This document shows, piece after piece, positions 1 through 12,453 of a DNA stretch of 64,000 nucleotides. Below the pieces are notes generated by a model. It saw nothing but the letters and a program-made list of their open reading frames with translations. It was not told the DNA's origin and searched no databases. Where the stretch lies: assembly GCF_001922305.1 (NCBI RefSeq), contig NZ_CP018839.1, forward strand, positions 2,170,001-2,234,000. The letters are read 5' to 3'. Position numbers and translations under genes: made by a program. The stretch comes from Thauera chlorobenzoica (lineage in GTDB: Bacteria > Pseudomonadota > Gammaproteobacteria > Burkholderiales > Rhodocyclaceae). Each line of letters begins with the position of its first letter. Position 1 is the stretch's first letter.

Positions 1-1366
<1,366 letters not shown>

Positions 1367-1693
1367 TCAGGCCGTCTTCTGCGGCGTGCGCAGCCGGCGC
1401 TGCCAGGACTCCTGAAAGGCGACGAACAGGTCTTCCATGGCCAGCAAGGGCAGGCGCCACATGCGGGACTGGCTGCGGACGAAAGGCACGACCTGCGGTG
1501 TGCACAAGGTGCTGCGCTCGTTTTCGAGCAGGCGGGCAAAATGGTCCATTGCCGCGCCCCAGTATTCGGCGTTACCGACCCAGCCGGTCTCTTCGGTGGC
1601 CTCGCGCACGGCCTTGCGCCAGAGGGTCTCGGCACGTTCGATCGAAACGCCCGCCTTATGGGCGTACCACGGTAGAAGTTTGGGAGTCTTCAT
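1367..1693 (-). CDS. Small protein of unknown function, 108 aa
   Basis: I do not recognise a named family. The ATG at 1693 is preceded by a good Shine-Dalgarno (AGGAGA, about 7 nt upstream). The upstream extension of the frame lacks a ribosome site and is rejected. The protein is soluble and mostly helical, and rich in Trp, Arg and Glu. It has one Cys (residue 64), no signal peptide and no membrane segment. It begins MKTPKLLPWYAHKAGVS and carries several Trp residues (9, 25, 38, 45, 79, 97). It lies upstream of leuS on the same strand and faces away from uvrD across an AT-rich 327-bp gap. It resembles conserved hypothetical proteins of Rhodocyclaceae, from memory only. Confidence 0.75.
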   Translation of the reverse strand: MKTPKLLPWYAHKAGVSIERAETLWRKAVREATEETGWVGNAEYWGAAMDHFARLLENERSTLCTPQVVPFVRSQSRMWRLPLLAMEDLFVAFQESWQRRLRTPQKTA

Positions 1694-2020
1694 GGTCTGT
1701 TCTCCTGGGCGCGGGGTGTCGCGCCGTGGTCCGAGCCGACCTTGTGGGCCGGGGTTTGAAATTTGGTGCTGCACTGCGGAATAAATATTACTTGTTGCAT
1801 CATGCTGATTAAGAGGTGTGTTTGTCTGTTTTTCAGATGTTAGTCCGAATCAAATCACAAAAGATTCCGCAGTGCACAAAAAATTGATCGCGTGTTGATA
1901 TTTTGCAAATGAACGCGCCAAACAGGCTTTGGCCGTCCGGATGGTCCACTGCCGCCGGTCTTCGAACGGACGCCGGTCCGTGACGACCGGATTACAATGC
2001 ACGGCCAACGAGGAATCCCG
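1694..2020. other. AT-rich divergent intergenic region with 13-bp inverted repeats
   Basis: This 327-bp gap separates the divergent unknown gene and uvrD. Its middle part (about 1755-1910) is clearly more AT-rich than the surrounding genes. A perfect 13-bp inverted repeat (TGCACTGCGGAAT at 1770-1782 and its complement at 1864-1876) encloses 81 bp. Two TTGAT motifs lie at 1883-1900 in direct orientation with an 11-bp period. I found no convincing reading frame inside. The region must contain the promoters of both flanking genes. Confidence 0.7.
1770..1876. repeat. 107-bp segment bounded by 13-bp perfect inverted repeats
   Basis: The left arm is 1770-1782 and the right arm 1864-1876. They are exact reverse complements, and the 81-bp interior is AT-rich. 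No target-site duplication is evident at the edges. It could be a MITE-like remnant, a large stem in the leader of the unknown gene, or a pair of operator half-sites. Confidence 0.6.
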
Positions 2021-4252
<2,232 letters not shown>

Positions 4253-5032
4253 TCAGGCTCCGTAGGTGCGCGCCAGCGCATCGTGCAGGGCGACGAATTC
4301 CTGCGTCAGCTTGTGCCTGGGGTCGAGATGGATCATCGGCATCGCTTGCGCGTGCGATTCCTTGATCCTCACCGAGGCCGACAGATAGGGCTGGAGTACC
4401 GGCAGGCCTTCGTCGACGAGCTCCTGCACCACTTTCTGCGGCAGGCTGGCGCGCGGCTGGAACTGATTGACGACGATCCCTTCCACCGCCAGATCGCGGT
4501 TGTGGTCGCCGCGGATCTCGGCGACGTTCTCCAGCAGCGCATACAGGGCGCGGCGCGAGAACTCGTCGCAGTCGAACGGGATCAGGCAGGCGTCGGCTGC
4601 GATCAGCGCCGAGCGGGTGAAAAAGTTGAGCGCCGGCGGGGTGTCGATCCAGATGCAGTCGTAGTCGTCGGCGAGCTCGTCGAGCGCGTCGCGCAGCTTG
4701 TAGATCTTGTAGCGCGACTCCAGCTTGCCCTGCAGCTCCTCGAGTTGCGGGTGCGAGGGCATCAGGTGCAGGCCGGCGAAGGGCGTGGCGACGACGAACT
4801 CGGCAGTGGCGCGCGGGCTGAGCTTGAAGTTCAGCGTCTGGTCGAAGAAGCCGGCCAGCGTCGCCTCCAGCGCGTCGCCCGCGGCACCGAGCAGGTACTG
4901 GGTGGAATTGCCCTGCGGGTCGAGATCGACCACCAGGGTGCGCCTGCCCTGGCGCGCGCTGATCGCGGCGAGGTTGCAGGTGATGGTGGACTTGCCCACC
5001 CCGCCTTTCTGATTGAATACCACGCGTCGCAT
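4253..5032 (-). CDS. ParA/Soj-type P-loop ATPase, orphan
   Basis: Deviant Walker A ATPase of the ParA/MinD superfamily, 259 aa. The start MRRVVFNQKGGVGKST places the signature lysines at 9 and 14. Further motifs are VVDLDPQGNST, IWIDTPPALN and VVNQFQPR, all typical of ParA/Soj-like proteins. There is no N-terminal HTH, so it is of the small ParA type. The ATG at 5032 begins directly at the first beta strand; the frame continues upstream but the extra residues are low-complexity. No parB gene and no parS-like palindrome are seen next to it. The chromosomal parAB pair is normally near gidB, so this is probably an additional ParA that positions some other cargo. Confidence 0.88.
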   Translation of the reverse strand: MRRVVFNQKGGVGKSTITCNLAAISARQGRRTLVVDLDPQGNSTQYLLGAAGDALEATLAGFFDQTLNFKLSPRATAEFVVATPFAGLHLMPSHPQLEELQGKLESRYKIYKLRDALDELADDYDCIWIDTPPALNFFTRSALIAADACLIPFDCDEFSRRALYALLENVAEIRGDHNRDLAVEGIVVNQFQPRASLPQKVVQELVDEGLPVLQPYLSASVRIKESHAQAMPMIHLDPRHKLTQEFVALHDALARTYGA

Positions 5033-5392
5033 TTTCCGCTCCCTTCGTCCGGTCCCGCATTCTGCCAAAAAGCAGCCAATGCGGGGTCTTGGCGGGCGAG
5101 GAAAGTGCGACCGGCCGATCACCGGTGCTGGCAGGCGGGGCTCGATCCGGGGCCGGCGCGGGAGCCAGGGGGGTGACTCGGGCCGTGCCAAAGGCCGCTC
5201 GCCTGCGCTAAACTCGGCGGCGTCGGCCGGGGGCGTTGCGGCGCCACGGCCGTACCCGAAAAACAAGCTTCCGACCGGGAGTCACCCCAAACGACACATC
5301 CTGCGCGCGGCGATTTTGCCCTGCGCGCGGCCGACGGGCGGGTGCCCGTCCTACCTCATAAAACATACCTTACGTTCCGAGAGGGAAAATAC
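5033..5392. other. Divergent intergenic region between parA-like gene and maeB
   Basis: This 360-bp gap holds no gene I can support. Near maeB it contains a 12-bp direct repeat (CCTGCGCGCGGC at 5300-5311 and 5320-5331, 20-bp period). A hairpin follows: GACGGGC at 5333-5339 paired with GCCCGTC at 5344-5350. An AT-richer stretch (5353-5380) leads to the maeB ribosome site. The divergent promoters must lie here, but I cannot place them with confidence. Confidence 0.6.
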
Positions 5393-7690
5393 ATGGACCA
5401 GGATTTCATCGCTGCCGCGCTGGATTACCACCGCGCGCCGACACGCGGCAAGATTTCGGTCGTCCCGACCAAGAGCCTGATCAACCAGCGCGACCTCGCG
5501 CTCGCTTATTCGCCCGGTGTCGCCGCGGCCTGCGATGCGATCGTCGCCGATCCGGCCGAAGCCTTCGAACTCACCAGCCGCGGCAACCTCGTCGCCGTCG
5601 TCACCAACGGCACCGCGGTGCTCGGCCTGGGCAACATCGGCCCGCTCGCGGCCAAGCCGGTGATGGAAGGCAAGGGCTGCCTGTTCAAGAAGTTCGCCAA
5701 CATCGACGTCTTCGACATCGAGCTGGCGGAGAACGACCCGGACAAGTTGATCGAGATCATCGCTTCGCTCGAGCCCACGCTGGGCGGCATCAACCTCGAG
5801 GACATCAAGGCGCCGGAGTGCTTCTACATCGAGAAGAAGCTGCGCGAGCGCATGAAGATTCCGGTCTTCCACGACGACCAGCACGGCACCGCGATCATTT
5901 CCGCCGCCGGCCTGATCAACGGCCTGAAGGTGGTCGGCAAGGACATCGGCCAGGTCAAGCTGGTGTGCTCGGGCGCCGGCGCGGCGGCGATCGCCTGCCT
6001 CGACCTGATGGTGAGCGTCGGCCTCAAGCGCGAGAACATCACCGTGTGCGACTCGAAGGGAGTGATCTACGAAGGTCGCGAGGCCAACATGGAGCCGACC
6101 AAGGCGCGCTATGCGCAGCGAACCGCGGCACGCACCCTGGGCGACGTCATCGACGGCGCCGATGTCTTCCTCGGCCTGTCCACCGCGGGCGTGCTCAAGC
6201 CCGAGATGGTGGCAAAGATGGCGCCGCGGCCGCTGATCTTCGCCCTCGCCAACCCGAACCCCGAGATCCTGCCTGCCGACGCCAGGGCGGTGCGCCCGGA
6301 CTGCGTGATCGCCACCGGCCGTTCGGACTTCCCGAACCAGGTCAACAACGTGCTGTGCTTCCCCTTCATCTTCCGCGGCGCACTCGACGTCGGCGCGACC
6401 ACGATCAACGAGGAGATGAAGCTCGCCTGCGTGAAGGCGATCGCCGAGCTGGCCGAGGCCGAGGCGAGCGACATCGTCGCCAGCGCCTACGGCGGCCAGG
6501 AGCTGGGCTTCGGCCCCGAGTACATCATCCCCAAGCCGTTCGACCCGCGCCTGATCGTCAAGATCGCGCCGGCGGTGGCGAAGGCGGCGATGGAGTCCGG
6601 TGTGGCGACCAAGCCGATCGAGGATTTCGATGCCTATGTCTCGAGCCTGAACGCTTTCGTGTACCAGTCGGGCATGTTGATGAAGCCGGTGTTTTCGGCG
6701 GCCAAGCGCGTTGCCGCCGAGCACAAGCGCGTGATCTACGCCGAAGGCGAGGATCCGCGCGTGCTCCACGCGGTGCGTGTGGTCCTCGACGAAGGCCTGG
6801 CGCGCCCGATCCTGATCGGGCGTCCGGACGTGATCGAGATGCGGATCAAGAAGATCGGCCTCAACCTCGCCGCCGGGCGTGATTTTGAAGTCGTCAATCC
6901 CGAGTTCGATCCCCGCTACCGCGATCTGTGGAACGAGTACTACCGGCTGATGAGCCGCGACGGCGTGACGCCCGACATCGCCAAGGCCAAGATGCGCCGC
7001 GACACCACGCTGATCGGCGCGATGCTGCTGCGCAACGGCGACGCCGATGCGCTGGTGTGCGGCACCTACGGCACCTACGACTACCACCTCAAGCAGGTCG
7101 AGGACGTCATCGGCCTGGCGCCGGGGGCGAAGCGGTTCGCGGCGATGAACCTGCTGCTGCTTACCAAGCGCATGCTGGCGGTCACCGACACCTACGTGAA
7201 CGAGAACCCGAGCGCGGAAGAAGTCGCCGACATCGCCCGCATGGCGGCCGAAGAGCTGCGCCGCTTCGGCATCGAACCGAGCGTGGCCCTGCTGTCGCAT
7301 TCCAACTTCGGCAGCTCCAATTCGGCCTCGGCGCGCAAGATGCGCGAAGCCTGCGCGATCCTGCGTGCGGCTGCGCCCGAGCTCAACTGCGACGGCGAGA
7401 TGCACGGCGACGCTGCGCTGTCGCAGGAAATCCGCGACAAGCTCCATCCGGACTCGACCCTCGTCGGCGAAGCCAACCTGCTGGTGATGCCCAACCTCGA
7501 CGCCGCCAACATCTCCTTCAACCTGATGAAGATGGCCAACGGCGACGGCGTCACGGTGGGGCCGATCCTGCTCGGCGCCGCGCAGCCGGTGCATATCCTG
7601 ACCCCGTCGGCGACCGTGCGCCGGCTGATCAACATCACCGCGCTGGCGGTGGTCGATGCGCAGGCGTCGCGCAGCGCCGGTGCTCGTTGA
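5393..7690 (+). CDS. maeB: NADP-dependent malic enzyme (malic enzyme-phosphotransacetylase-like fusion)
   Basis: Oxidatively decarboxylates malate to pyruvate with reduction of NADP+, linking the TCA cycle to gluconeogenesis and NADPH supply. The 765-aa length is that of the large MaeB class: a malic enzyme domain (residues about 1-425, with [19 protein letters not shown] and the NAD(P) fold [18 protein letters not shown]) followed by a phosphotransacetylase-like regulatory domain (about 430-760). In this class the C-terminal domain binds acetyl-CoA as an effector rather than acting as an enzyme. The ATG at 5393 ([16 protein letters not shown]) has GAGAGGGA upstream and gives the normal N terminus; an upstream in-frame ATG lacks a ribosome site. 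Confidence 0.93.
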   Translation: MDQDFIAAALDYHRAPTRGKISVVPTKSLINQRDLALAYSPGVAAACDAIVADPAEAFELTSRGNLVAVVTNGTAVLGLGNIGPLAAKPVMEGKGCLFKKFANIDVFDIELAENDPDKLIEIIASLEPTLGGINLEDIKAPECFYIEKKLRERMKIPVFHDDQHGTAIISAAGLINGLKVVGKDIGQVKLVCSGAGAAAIACLDLMVSVGLKRENITVCDSKGVIYEGREANMEPTKARYAQRTAARTLGDVIDGADVFLGLSTAGVLKPEMVAKMAPRPLIFALANPNPEILPADARAVRPDCVIATGRSDFPNQVNNVLCFPFIFRGALDVGATTINEEMKLACVKAIAELAEAEASDIVASAYGGQELGFGPEYIIPKPFDPRLIVKIAPAVAKAAMESGVATKPIEDFDAYVSSLNAFVYQSGMLMKPVFSAAKRVAAEHKRVIYAEGEDPRVLHAVRVVLDEGLARPILIGRPDVIEMRIKKIGLNLAAGRDFEVVNPEFDPRYRDLWNEYYRLMSRDGVTPDIAKAKMRRDTTLIGAMLLRNGDADALVCGTYGTYDYHLKQVEDVIGLAPGAKRFAAMNLLLLTKRMLAVTDTYVNENPSAEEVADIARMAAEELRRFGIEPSVALLSHSNFGSSNSASARKMREACAILRAAAPELNCDGEMHGDAALSQEIRDKLHPDSTLVGEANLLVMPNLDAANISFNLMKMANGDGVTVGPILLGAAQPVHILTPSATVRRLINITALAVVDAQASRSAGAR

Positions 7691-7761
7691 GGGCGCGCTT
7701 CGATCCAGGCATGACCGGAACGGGGCCGTCGGCGACCCCGTTCCAGCCAACGGAGACCGAT

Positions 7762-8736
7762 ATGAACCACGCAATCCGCTTTCATCGCACCGGCGGTCCC
7801 GAAGTCCTGCAATGGGAGGCGGCCGCACTGCCCGCGCCCGCCGCGGGCGAGGTCCGGCTACGCCACCACGCGGTGGGACTGAACTACATCGACACCTATC
7901 ACCGCAGCGGCCTCTATCCACTGGCGCTGCCTTCCGGGCTGGGCCTGGAGGCGGCCGGCGTGGTCGAGGCGGTGGGCGAGGGCGTCGATGAATTCGCCCC
8001 CGGGGACCGCGTCGCCTACACCAGCGGGCCGCTCGGCGCGTATGCCGAGGCGCGCAACATACCCGCCGCGCATCTGGTCCGCCTGCCGGCCGGGATTTCT
8101 TTCGAGCAGGGCGCGGCAATGATGCTGCAAGGGGTGACGGCGCAATATCTGCTGCGCAGCACCTACCCGGTGCAGGCCGGCGACGTCGTGCTGATCCATG
8201 CCGCCGCCGGCGGCGTCGGCTCGATCATGGTGCAGTGGGCGAAGCTGCTCGGCGCCACCGTGATCGGCACGGTGGGCACCGACGACAAGGCGGTGCAGGC
8301 GCGCGCGCTCGGCTGCGACCACGTCATCGTCTACACGCGCGAGCGCTTTCCGGCGCGGGTGCGTGAAATCACCGGCGGGGAAGGGGTGGCGGTGGTGTAC
8401 GACTCGGTGGGGCGGGACACGTTCATCGATTCGATAGCCTGCCTGCGCCGCCGCGGCATGATGGTGAGTTTCGGCAATGCCACCGGTGCGGTCGCGCCCT
8501 TCGACTGCGCGCTGCTGGCGAAGGCGGGGTCGGTGTATGTGACCCGCCCAGGCCTGTTCGACTACATCGCCAGCCGTGCCGAGCTGCTCGGGCGGGCCGG
8601 CGAGCTGTTCGACGTGGTGGGCTCGGGCAAGGTGAAGATCGCGATCAACCAGCGCTACGCGCTGAAGGATGCGGCCCAGGCCCACCGCGACCTCGAAGCG
8701 CGCCGCACCACCGGCTCGACCGTCCTGCTGCCCTGA
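7762..8736 (+). CDS. qor: NADPH:quinone oxidoreductase, zinc-free MDR family
   Basis: Medium-chain dehydrogenase/reductase of the quinone oxidoreductase (zeta-crystallin-like) group, 324 aa, reducing quinones with NADPH in the cytoplasm. It has the GroES-like N-terminal domain with GLNYIDTYHRSGLYP and the signature GLEAAGVVEAVG. A Rossmann domain follows with VLIHAAAGGVGSIMVQWAKLLGATVIGTV. The structural and catalytic zinc cysteines of alcohol dehydrogenases are absent, as expected for QOR. The ATG at 7762 has AACGGAGA upstream. It follows maeB by 71 bp and precedes dnaE by 54 bp; the substrate cannot be read from the sequence. Confidence 0.9.
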   Translation: MNHAIRFHRTGGPEVLQWEAAALPAPAAGEVRLRHHAVGLNYIDTYHRSGLYPLALPSGLGLEAAGVVEAVGEGVDEFAPGDRVAYTSGPLGAYAEARNIPAAHLVRLPAGISFEQGAAMMLQGVTAQYLLRSTYPVQAGDVVLIHAAAGGVGSIMVQWAKLLGATVIGTVGTDDKAVQARALGCDHVIVYTRERFPARVREITGGEGVAVVYDSVGRDTFIDSIACLRRRGMMVSFGNATGAVAPFDCALLAKAGSVYVTRPGLFDYIASRAELLGRAGELFDVVGSGKVKIAINQRYALKDAAQAHRDLEARRTTGSTVLLP

Positions 8737-8790
8737 GCGGGGTGCACATCGGGCGTAGGGGGCGGTGCAGGCTCGGGTAAAATCCGTGCC

Positions 8791-11700
8791 ATGAATTCCG
8801 CCGCCCCCGCCGCTGCCCAGGCCGAACCGGGCTTCGTCCCGAGCGCTCCGCGCTTCGTCCATCTCCGCCTTCATTCCGAGTACTCGATCAGCGACGGCAT
8901 CGTCCAGCTCGACCCGGCCATCGCCACCGCGGCGGCCGACGGCATGCCGGCGCTCGGTATCTCCGACCTCGCCAACCTGTTCGGCATGGTCAAGTTCTAC
9001 AAGGGCGCGCGCGCCAGGGGCATCAAGCCGATCATCGGCGTCGACGCCTGGATCCAGAACGAGACCGAGCGCGACAAGCCTTTCCGCGCGCTGCTGATCT
9101 GCCGTGACCGGATCGGCTACGGCCAGCTGTGCGAACTGCTGACGCGCGCCTATCTCGACAACAAGTACCGTGGCCGCGCCGAGATGCGCCGCGAATGGTT
9201 CGACGACGGTGCCGCAAGCGGGCTGCTGTGCCTGTCCGGTGCGCTGGAAGGCGACGTCGGCGCGGCACTGGCCGCCGGCAATGGAGAGCTCGCCGCCCAG
9301 CTTGCCGCCGACTGGGCGCGGCGCTTTCCGGACGCCTTCTACATCGAGATCCAGCGCGCCGGCCATCCCGGCACCGAGAGCTACATCCGCCACGCGGTGG
9401 ACATCGCCGGCCGCCTCGGCCTGCCGGTGGTGGCAACCCACCCGGTGCAGTTCCTCACCGGTGAGGACTTCAAGGCCCACGAGGCGCGGGTGTGCATCGC
9501 GCAAGGCTATGTGCTTGCCGACAAGCGCCGGCCGCGCGAGTTCACCGAGGAGCAGTACCTCAAGAGCCAGGCGGAGATGTGCGAACTCTTTGCCGATCTC
9601 CCCGAGGCGCTCGAGAACGCGGTCGAGATCGCGCGCCGCTGCTCGCTGACGGTGCAGCTGGGGAAGAACTTCCTGCCGCTGTTCCCGACTCCCGAAGGCA
9701 TGACGCTGGACGACTTCCTGGTCGAGGAAGCCAAGGCCGGCCTCGAGCGGCGCCTCGCCCAGCTCTACCCGCAGCCCGAGGAGCGCGAGAAGCAGCGCCC
9801 GCGCTACGAGCAGCGCCTGAAGTTCGAGACCGACACCATCATCCAGATGGGCTTTCCCGGCTACTTCCTGATCGTGGCCGACTTCATCCGCTGGGGCAAG
9901 AAGAACGGCGTGCCGGTGGGGCCGGGTCGTGGCTCGGGCGCGGGCTCGCTCGTCGCCTACTCGCTTGACATCACCGACCTCGACCCGCTCGAATACGCGC
10001 TGCTGTTCGAGCGCTTCCTCAACCCGGAGCGGGTGTCGATGCCCGACTTCGACATCGACTTCTGTCAGGACAACCGCTACCGCGTCATCGAATACGTGCG
10101 CGAACGCTACGGCAAGGACGCGGTGAGCCAGATCGCCACTTTCGGCACGATGGCCTCGAAGGCGGTGGTGCGCGACGTCGGCCGCGTGCTCGACCTGCCC
10201 TACGGCCTGTGCGACCGCCTCTCCAAGCTGGTCCCGATCGAGGGCGCCAAACCCGTCTCGCTCGCCAAGGCCTACGAGCTGGAGCCGCAGATCGGCGAGA
10301 TGATGGCCGACGGCAACGACGGCGAGTCGGTGCAGCAGCTGTGGAGCCTCGCCCAGCCGCTGGAGGGCCTCTCGCGCAACGTCGGCATGCACGCCGGCGG
10401 GGTGCTGATCGCGCCCGGCAAGCTCACCGACTTCTGCCCGCTCTACATCGCCGACGGCGAGGACGCCACCCCGGTGTCGCAGTTCGACAAGGACGACGTC
10501 GAAGCCGTCGGCCTGGTCAAGTTCGACTTCCTGGGGCTACGCAACCTCACCATCATCGAGCTCGCCCTCGAGTACGTCGAACGCATGACCGGCAGCCGCC
10601 CCGACCTGATGAGCCTGGGCTTCGAGGACCCCGCCGCCTATCAGATCCTCAAGGACGCCAACACCACGGCGATCTTCCAGGTCGAATCGGACGGGATGAA
10701 GAAGCTCCTGAAGAAGCTCGCCCCCGACCGCTTCGAGGACATCATCGCGGTGCTCGCGCTGTACCGCCCCGGCCCGCTCGGCTCGGGCATGGTGGACGAC
10801 TTCATCCTGCGCAAGAAGGGCCAGCAGGAGATCGACTACTTCCACCCCGACCTCAAGGCCTGCCTGGAGCCGACCTACGGCGTCATCGTGTACCAGGAAC
10901 AGGTGATGCAGATCTCCCAGATCATCGGCGGCTACACCCTGGGCGGCGCCGACATGCTGCGCCGCGCGATGGGCAAGAAGAAGCCCGAGGAGATGGCCAA
11001 GCACCGCGAGACCATCGCCGCCGGGGCGAAGCAGAAGGGCTACGACCCGGCGCTCGCCGAGCAGCTCTTCGACCTGATGACCAAGTTCGCCGAGTACGGC
11101 TTCAACAAGTCGCACACCGCGGCCTACGCGGTGGTGACCTACCACACCGCCTGGCTCAAGGCCCACCACTGCGCCGCCTTCATGGCGGCGACGATGTCCT
11201 CCGACCTCGACAACACCGATACGGTGAAGATCTTCTACGAGGACACCGTCGCCAACAAGATCACCGTGCTGCCGCCGGACGTGAACGCCTCCGACTACCG
11301 CTTCGTGCCGGTGGATCGGAAGACGATCCGCTACGGCCTGGGCGCGGTGAAAGGCTGCGGCGAGCCGGCGGTGCGCACCATCCTTGCCGCGCGCGCGAAG
11401 GGCGGCGCCTTCCGCGACCTGTTCGAGTTCTGCGAGCGCGTCGACCGCCGCCTGGTGAACCGCCGCGTGATCGAGGCGCTGATCCGCGCCGGGGCGATGG
11501 ACGCGCTCGCCGGCCACCAGGGGCTGGACCGCGCGCAGCTGATGGCGACCGTCGCGCTGGCGATGGAGGCGGCCGAGCAGGCCGCGGCCAACGCGTTGCA
11601 GGGCGGGCTGTTCGACCTCATCCCCGAGGCCGCCGGTGCCGCGCCCGAGTTCGCCAGGATCCGCCCGTGGACCGAGCGCGAGCGGCTGAAGGAGGAGAAG

Positions 11701-12312
11701 CTCGCGATCGGGTTCTTCCTCTCCGGCCACCCGTTCGATGCGTTCAAGGCCGAAGTACGGCGCTTCGTGCGCCGCACCCTGGCCCAGATCGAGCCCTCGC
11801 GCGATATCACGATGCTCGCCGGGGTGGTGATGGAGGCGCGCACCAAGATGGGCAACCGCGGCAAGATGGCGTTCGTGCAGCTCGACGATGGCACCCAGCC
11901 GCGCGAGGTCGCGGTGTATTCCGAAGTGCTGGATGCGAACCGCGGCAAGATCGTCACCGACGAGGTGCTGGTGGTCGAGGGCAAGGTCAGCAACGACGAA
12001 TTCTCCGGTGGCCTGCGCATCGTCGCCGAGCGCCTGCTGACGCTGGGTGAGGCGCGCGGCCGCTTCGCCCGCGGGCTGCAGCTGCGCCTCGACGGCGAGG
12101 CCGGCAGCGCCGCCGCCGTGGTCGGCCAGCTGCAAGGCCTGCTCGAACCGTTCCGTACCGAGGGCTGCCCGGTCCGCCTCGGTTACCGCAATTCCGCTGC
12201 CGAAGCCGAGCTGTTGTTCGGCGAGCGCTGGCGGGTGCGGCTCGACGACGCGCTGCTCGATGCGCTGCGCGAGTGCCTGGCGCCCGAGGCGGTCGAGGTG
12301 ATTTATCCCTGA
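8791..12312 (+). CDS. dnaE: DNA polymerase III alpha subunit
   Basis: Catalytic subunit of the replicative polymerase, 1173 aa, normal for proteobacterial DnaE1. The PHP domain opens with RFVHLRLHSEYSISDGI (about residues 22-38). The C-family polymerase core has GPGRGSGAGSLVAYSL and the catalytic aspartates in MPDFDIDFCQDNRY, followed by fingers and thumb motifs (EYGFNKSHTAAYAVVTYHTAW). A helix-hairpin-helix region and an OB-fold domain (MLAGVVMEARTKMGNRGKMAFVQLDD) end the chain. It converges on rsmA, with a repeat-rich 141-bp spacer between them. Confidence 0.97.
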   Translation: MNSAAPAAAQAEPGFVPSAPRFVHLRLHSEYSISDGIVQLDPAIATAAADGMPALGISDLANLFGMVKFYKGARARGIKPIIGVDAWIQNETERDKPFRALLICRDRIGYGQLCELLTRAYLDNKYRGRAEMRREWFDDGAASGLLCLSGALEGDVGAALAAGNGELAAQLAADWARRFPDAFYIEIQRAGHPGTESYIRHAVDIAGRLGLPVVATHPVQFLTGEDFKAHEARVCIAQGYVLADKRRPREFTEEQYLKSQAEMCELFADLPEALENAVEIARRCSLTVQLGKNFLPLFPTPEGMTLDDFLVEEAKAGLERRLAQLYPQPEEREKQRPRYEQRLKFETDTIIQMGFPGYFLIVADFIRWGKKNGVPVGPGRGSGAGSLVAYSLDITDLDPLEYALLFERFLNPERVSMPDFDIDFCQDNRYRVIEYVRERYGKDAVSQIATFGTMASKAVVRDVGRVLDLPYGLCDRLSKLVPIEGAKPVSLAKAYELEPQIGEMMADGNDGESVQQLWSLAQPLEGLSRNVGMHAGGVLIAPGKLTDFCPLYIADGEDATPVSQFDKDDVEAVGLVKFDFLGLRNLTIIELALEYVERMTGSRPDLMSLGFEDPAAYQILKDANTTAIFQVESDGMKKLLKKLAPDRFEDIIAVLALYRPGPLGSGMVDDFILRKKGQQEIDYFHPDLKACLEPTYGVIVYQEQVMQISQIIGGYTLGGADMLRRAMGKKKPEEMAKHRETIAAGAKQKGYDPALAEQLFDLMTKFAEYGFNKSHTAAYAVVTYHTAWLKAHHCAAFMAATMSSDLDNTDTVKIFYEDTVANKITVLPPDVNASDYRFVPVDRKTIRYGLGAVKGCGEPAVRTILAARAKGGAFRDLFEFCERVDRRLVNRRVIEALIRAGAMDALAGHQGLDRAQLMATVALAMEAAEQAAANALQGGLFDLIPEAAGAAPEFARIRPWTERERLKEEKLAIGFFLSGHPFDAFKAEVRRFVRRTLAQIEPSRDITMLAGVVMEARTKMGNRGKMAFVQLDDGTQPREVAVYSEVLDANRGKIVTDEVLVVEGKVSNDEFSGGLRIVAERLLTLGEARGRFARGLQLRLDGEAGSAAAVVGQLQGLLEPFRTEGCPVRLGYRNSAAEAELLFGERWRVRLDDALLDALRECLAPEAVEVIYP

Positions 12313-12453
12313 ACGGCGAGGTCCGGGCGGCTATTAACCCGCTAGGCACATACCGTTCGGGTTGGGCCTGTCGACGCCCGGCCGACGCCCTTCGACACCC
12401 TCAGGGCGAACGGTGGCGCCTATTCCATTACCGGGTTAATCGCCAGGTCCGGC
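12313..12453. repeat. Nested inverted repeats (REP-like) between dnaE and rsmA
   Basis: An outer pair ATTAACCCG (12333-12341) / CGGGTTAAT (12432-12440) encloses an inner imperfect palindrome from 12352 to 12414. The inner arms begin ACCGTTCG and end CGAACGGT, each continuing toward a TGTCGA/TCGACA core. The right inner arm contains CCCTTCGACA and CTCAGGGCGAACGG, the pattern of a dispersed extragenic palindrome known from many proteobacterial genomes. Placed between convergent genes, it probably also ends transcription from both sides. Confidence 0.6.

Noticed and set aside
4253..5392. A ParABS partition locus or plasmid-derived segment
   Set aside because: No ParB gene and no parS-like palindrome were seen; the surrounding genes are chromosomal housekeeping genes.
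5351..10392. Very long open frames on the minus strand (over 800 codons) opposite maeB, qor and dnaE
   Set aside because: They are low-complexity His/Arg/Ala/Gly-rich translations caused by strong GC bias at third positions; the plus-strand frames encode clear family proteins.
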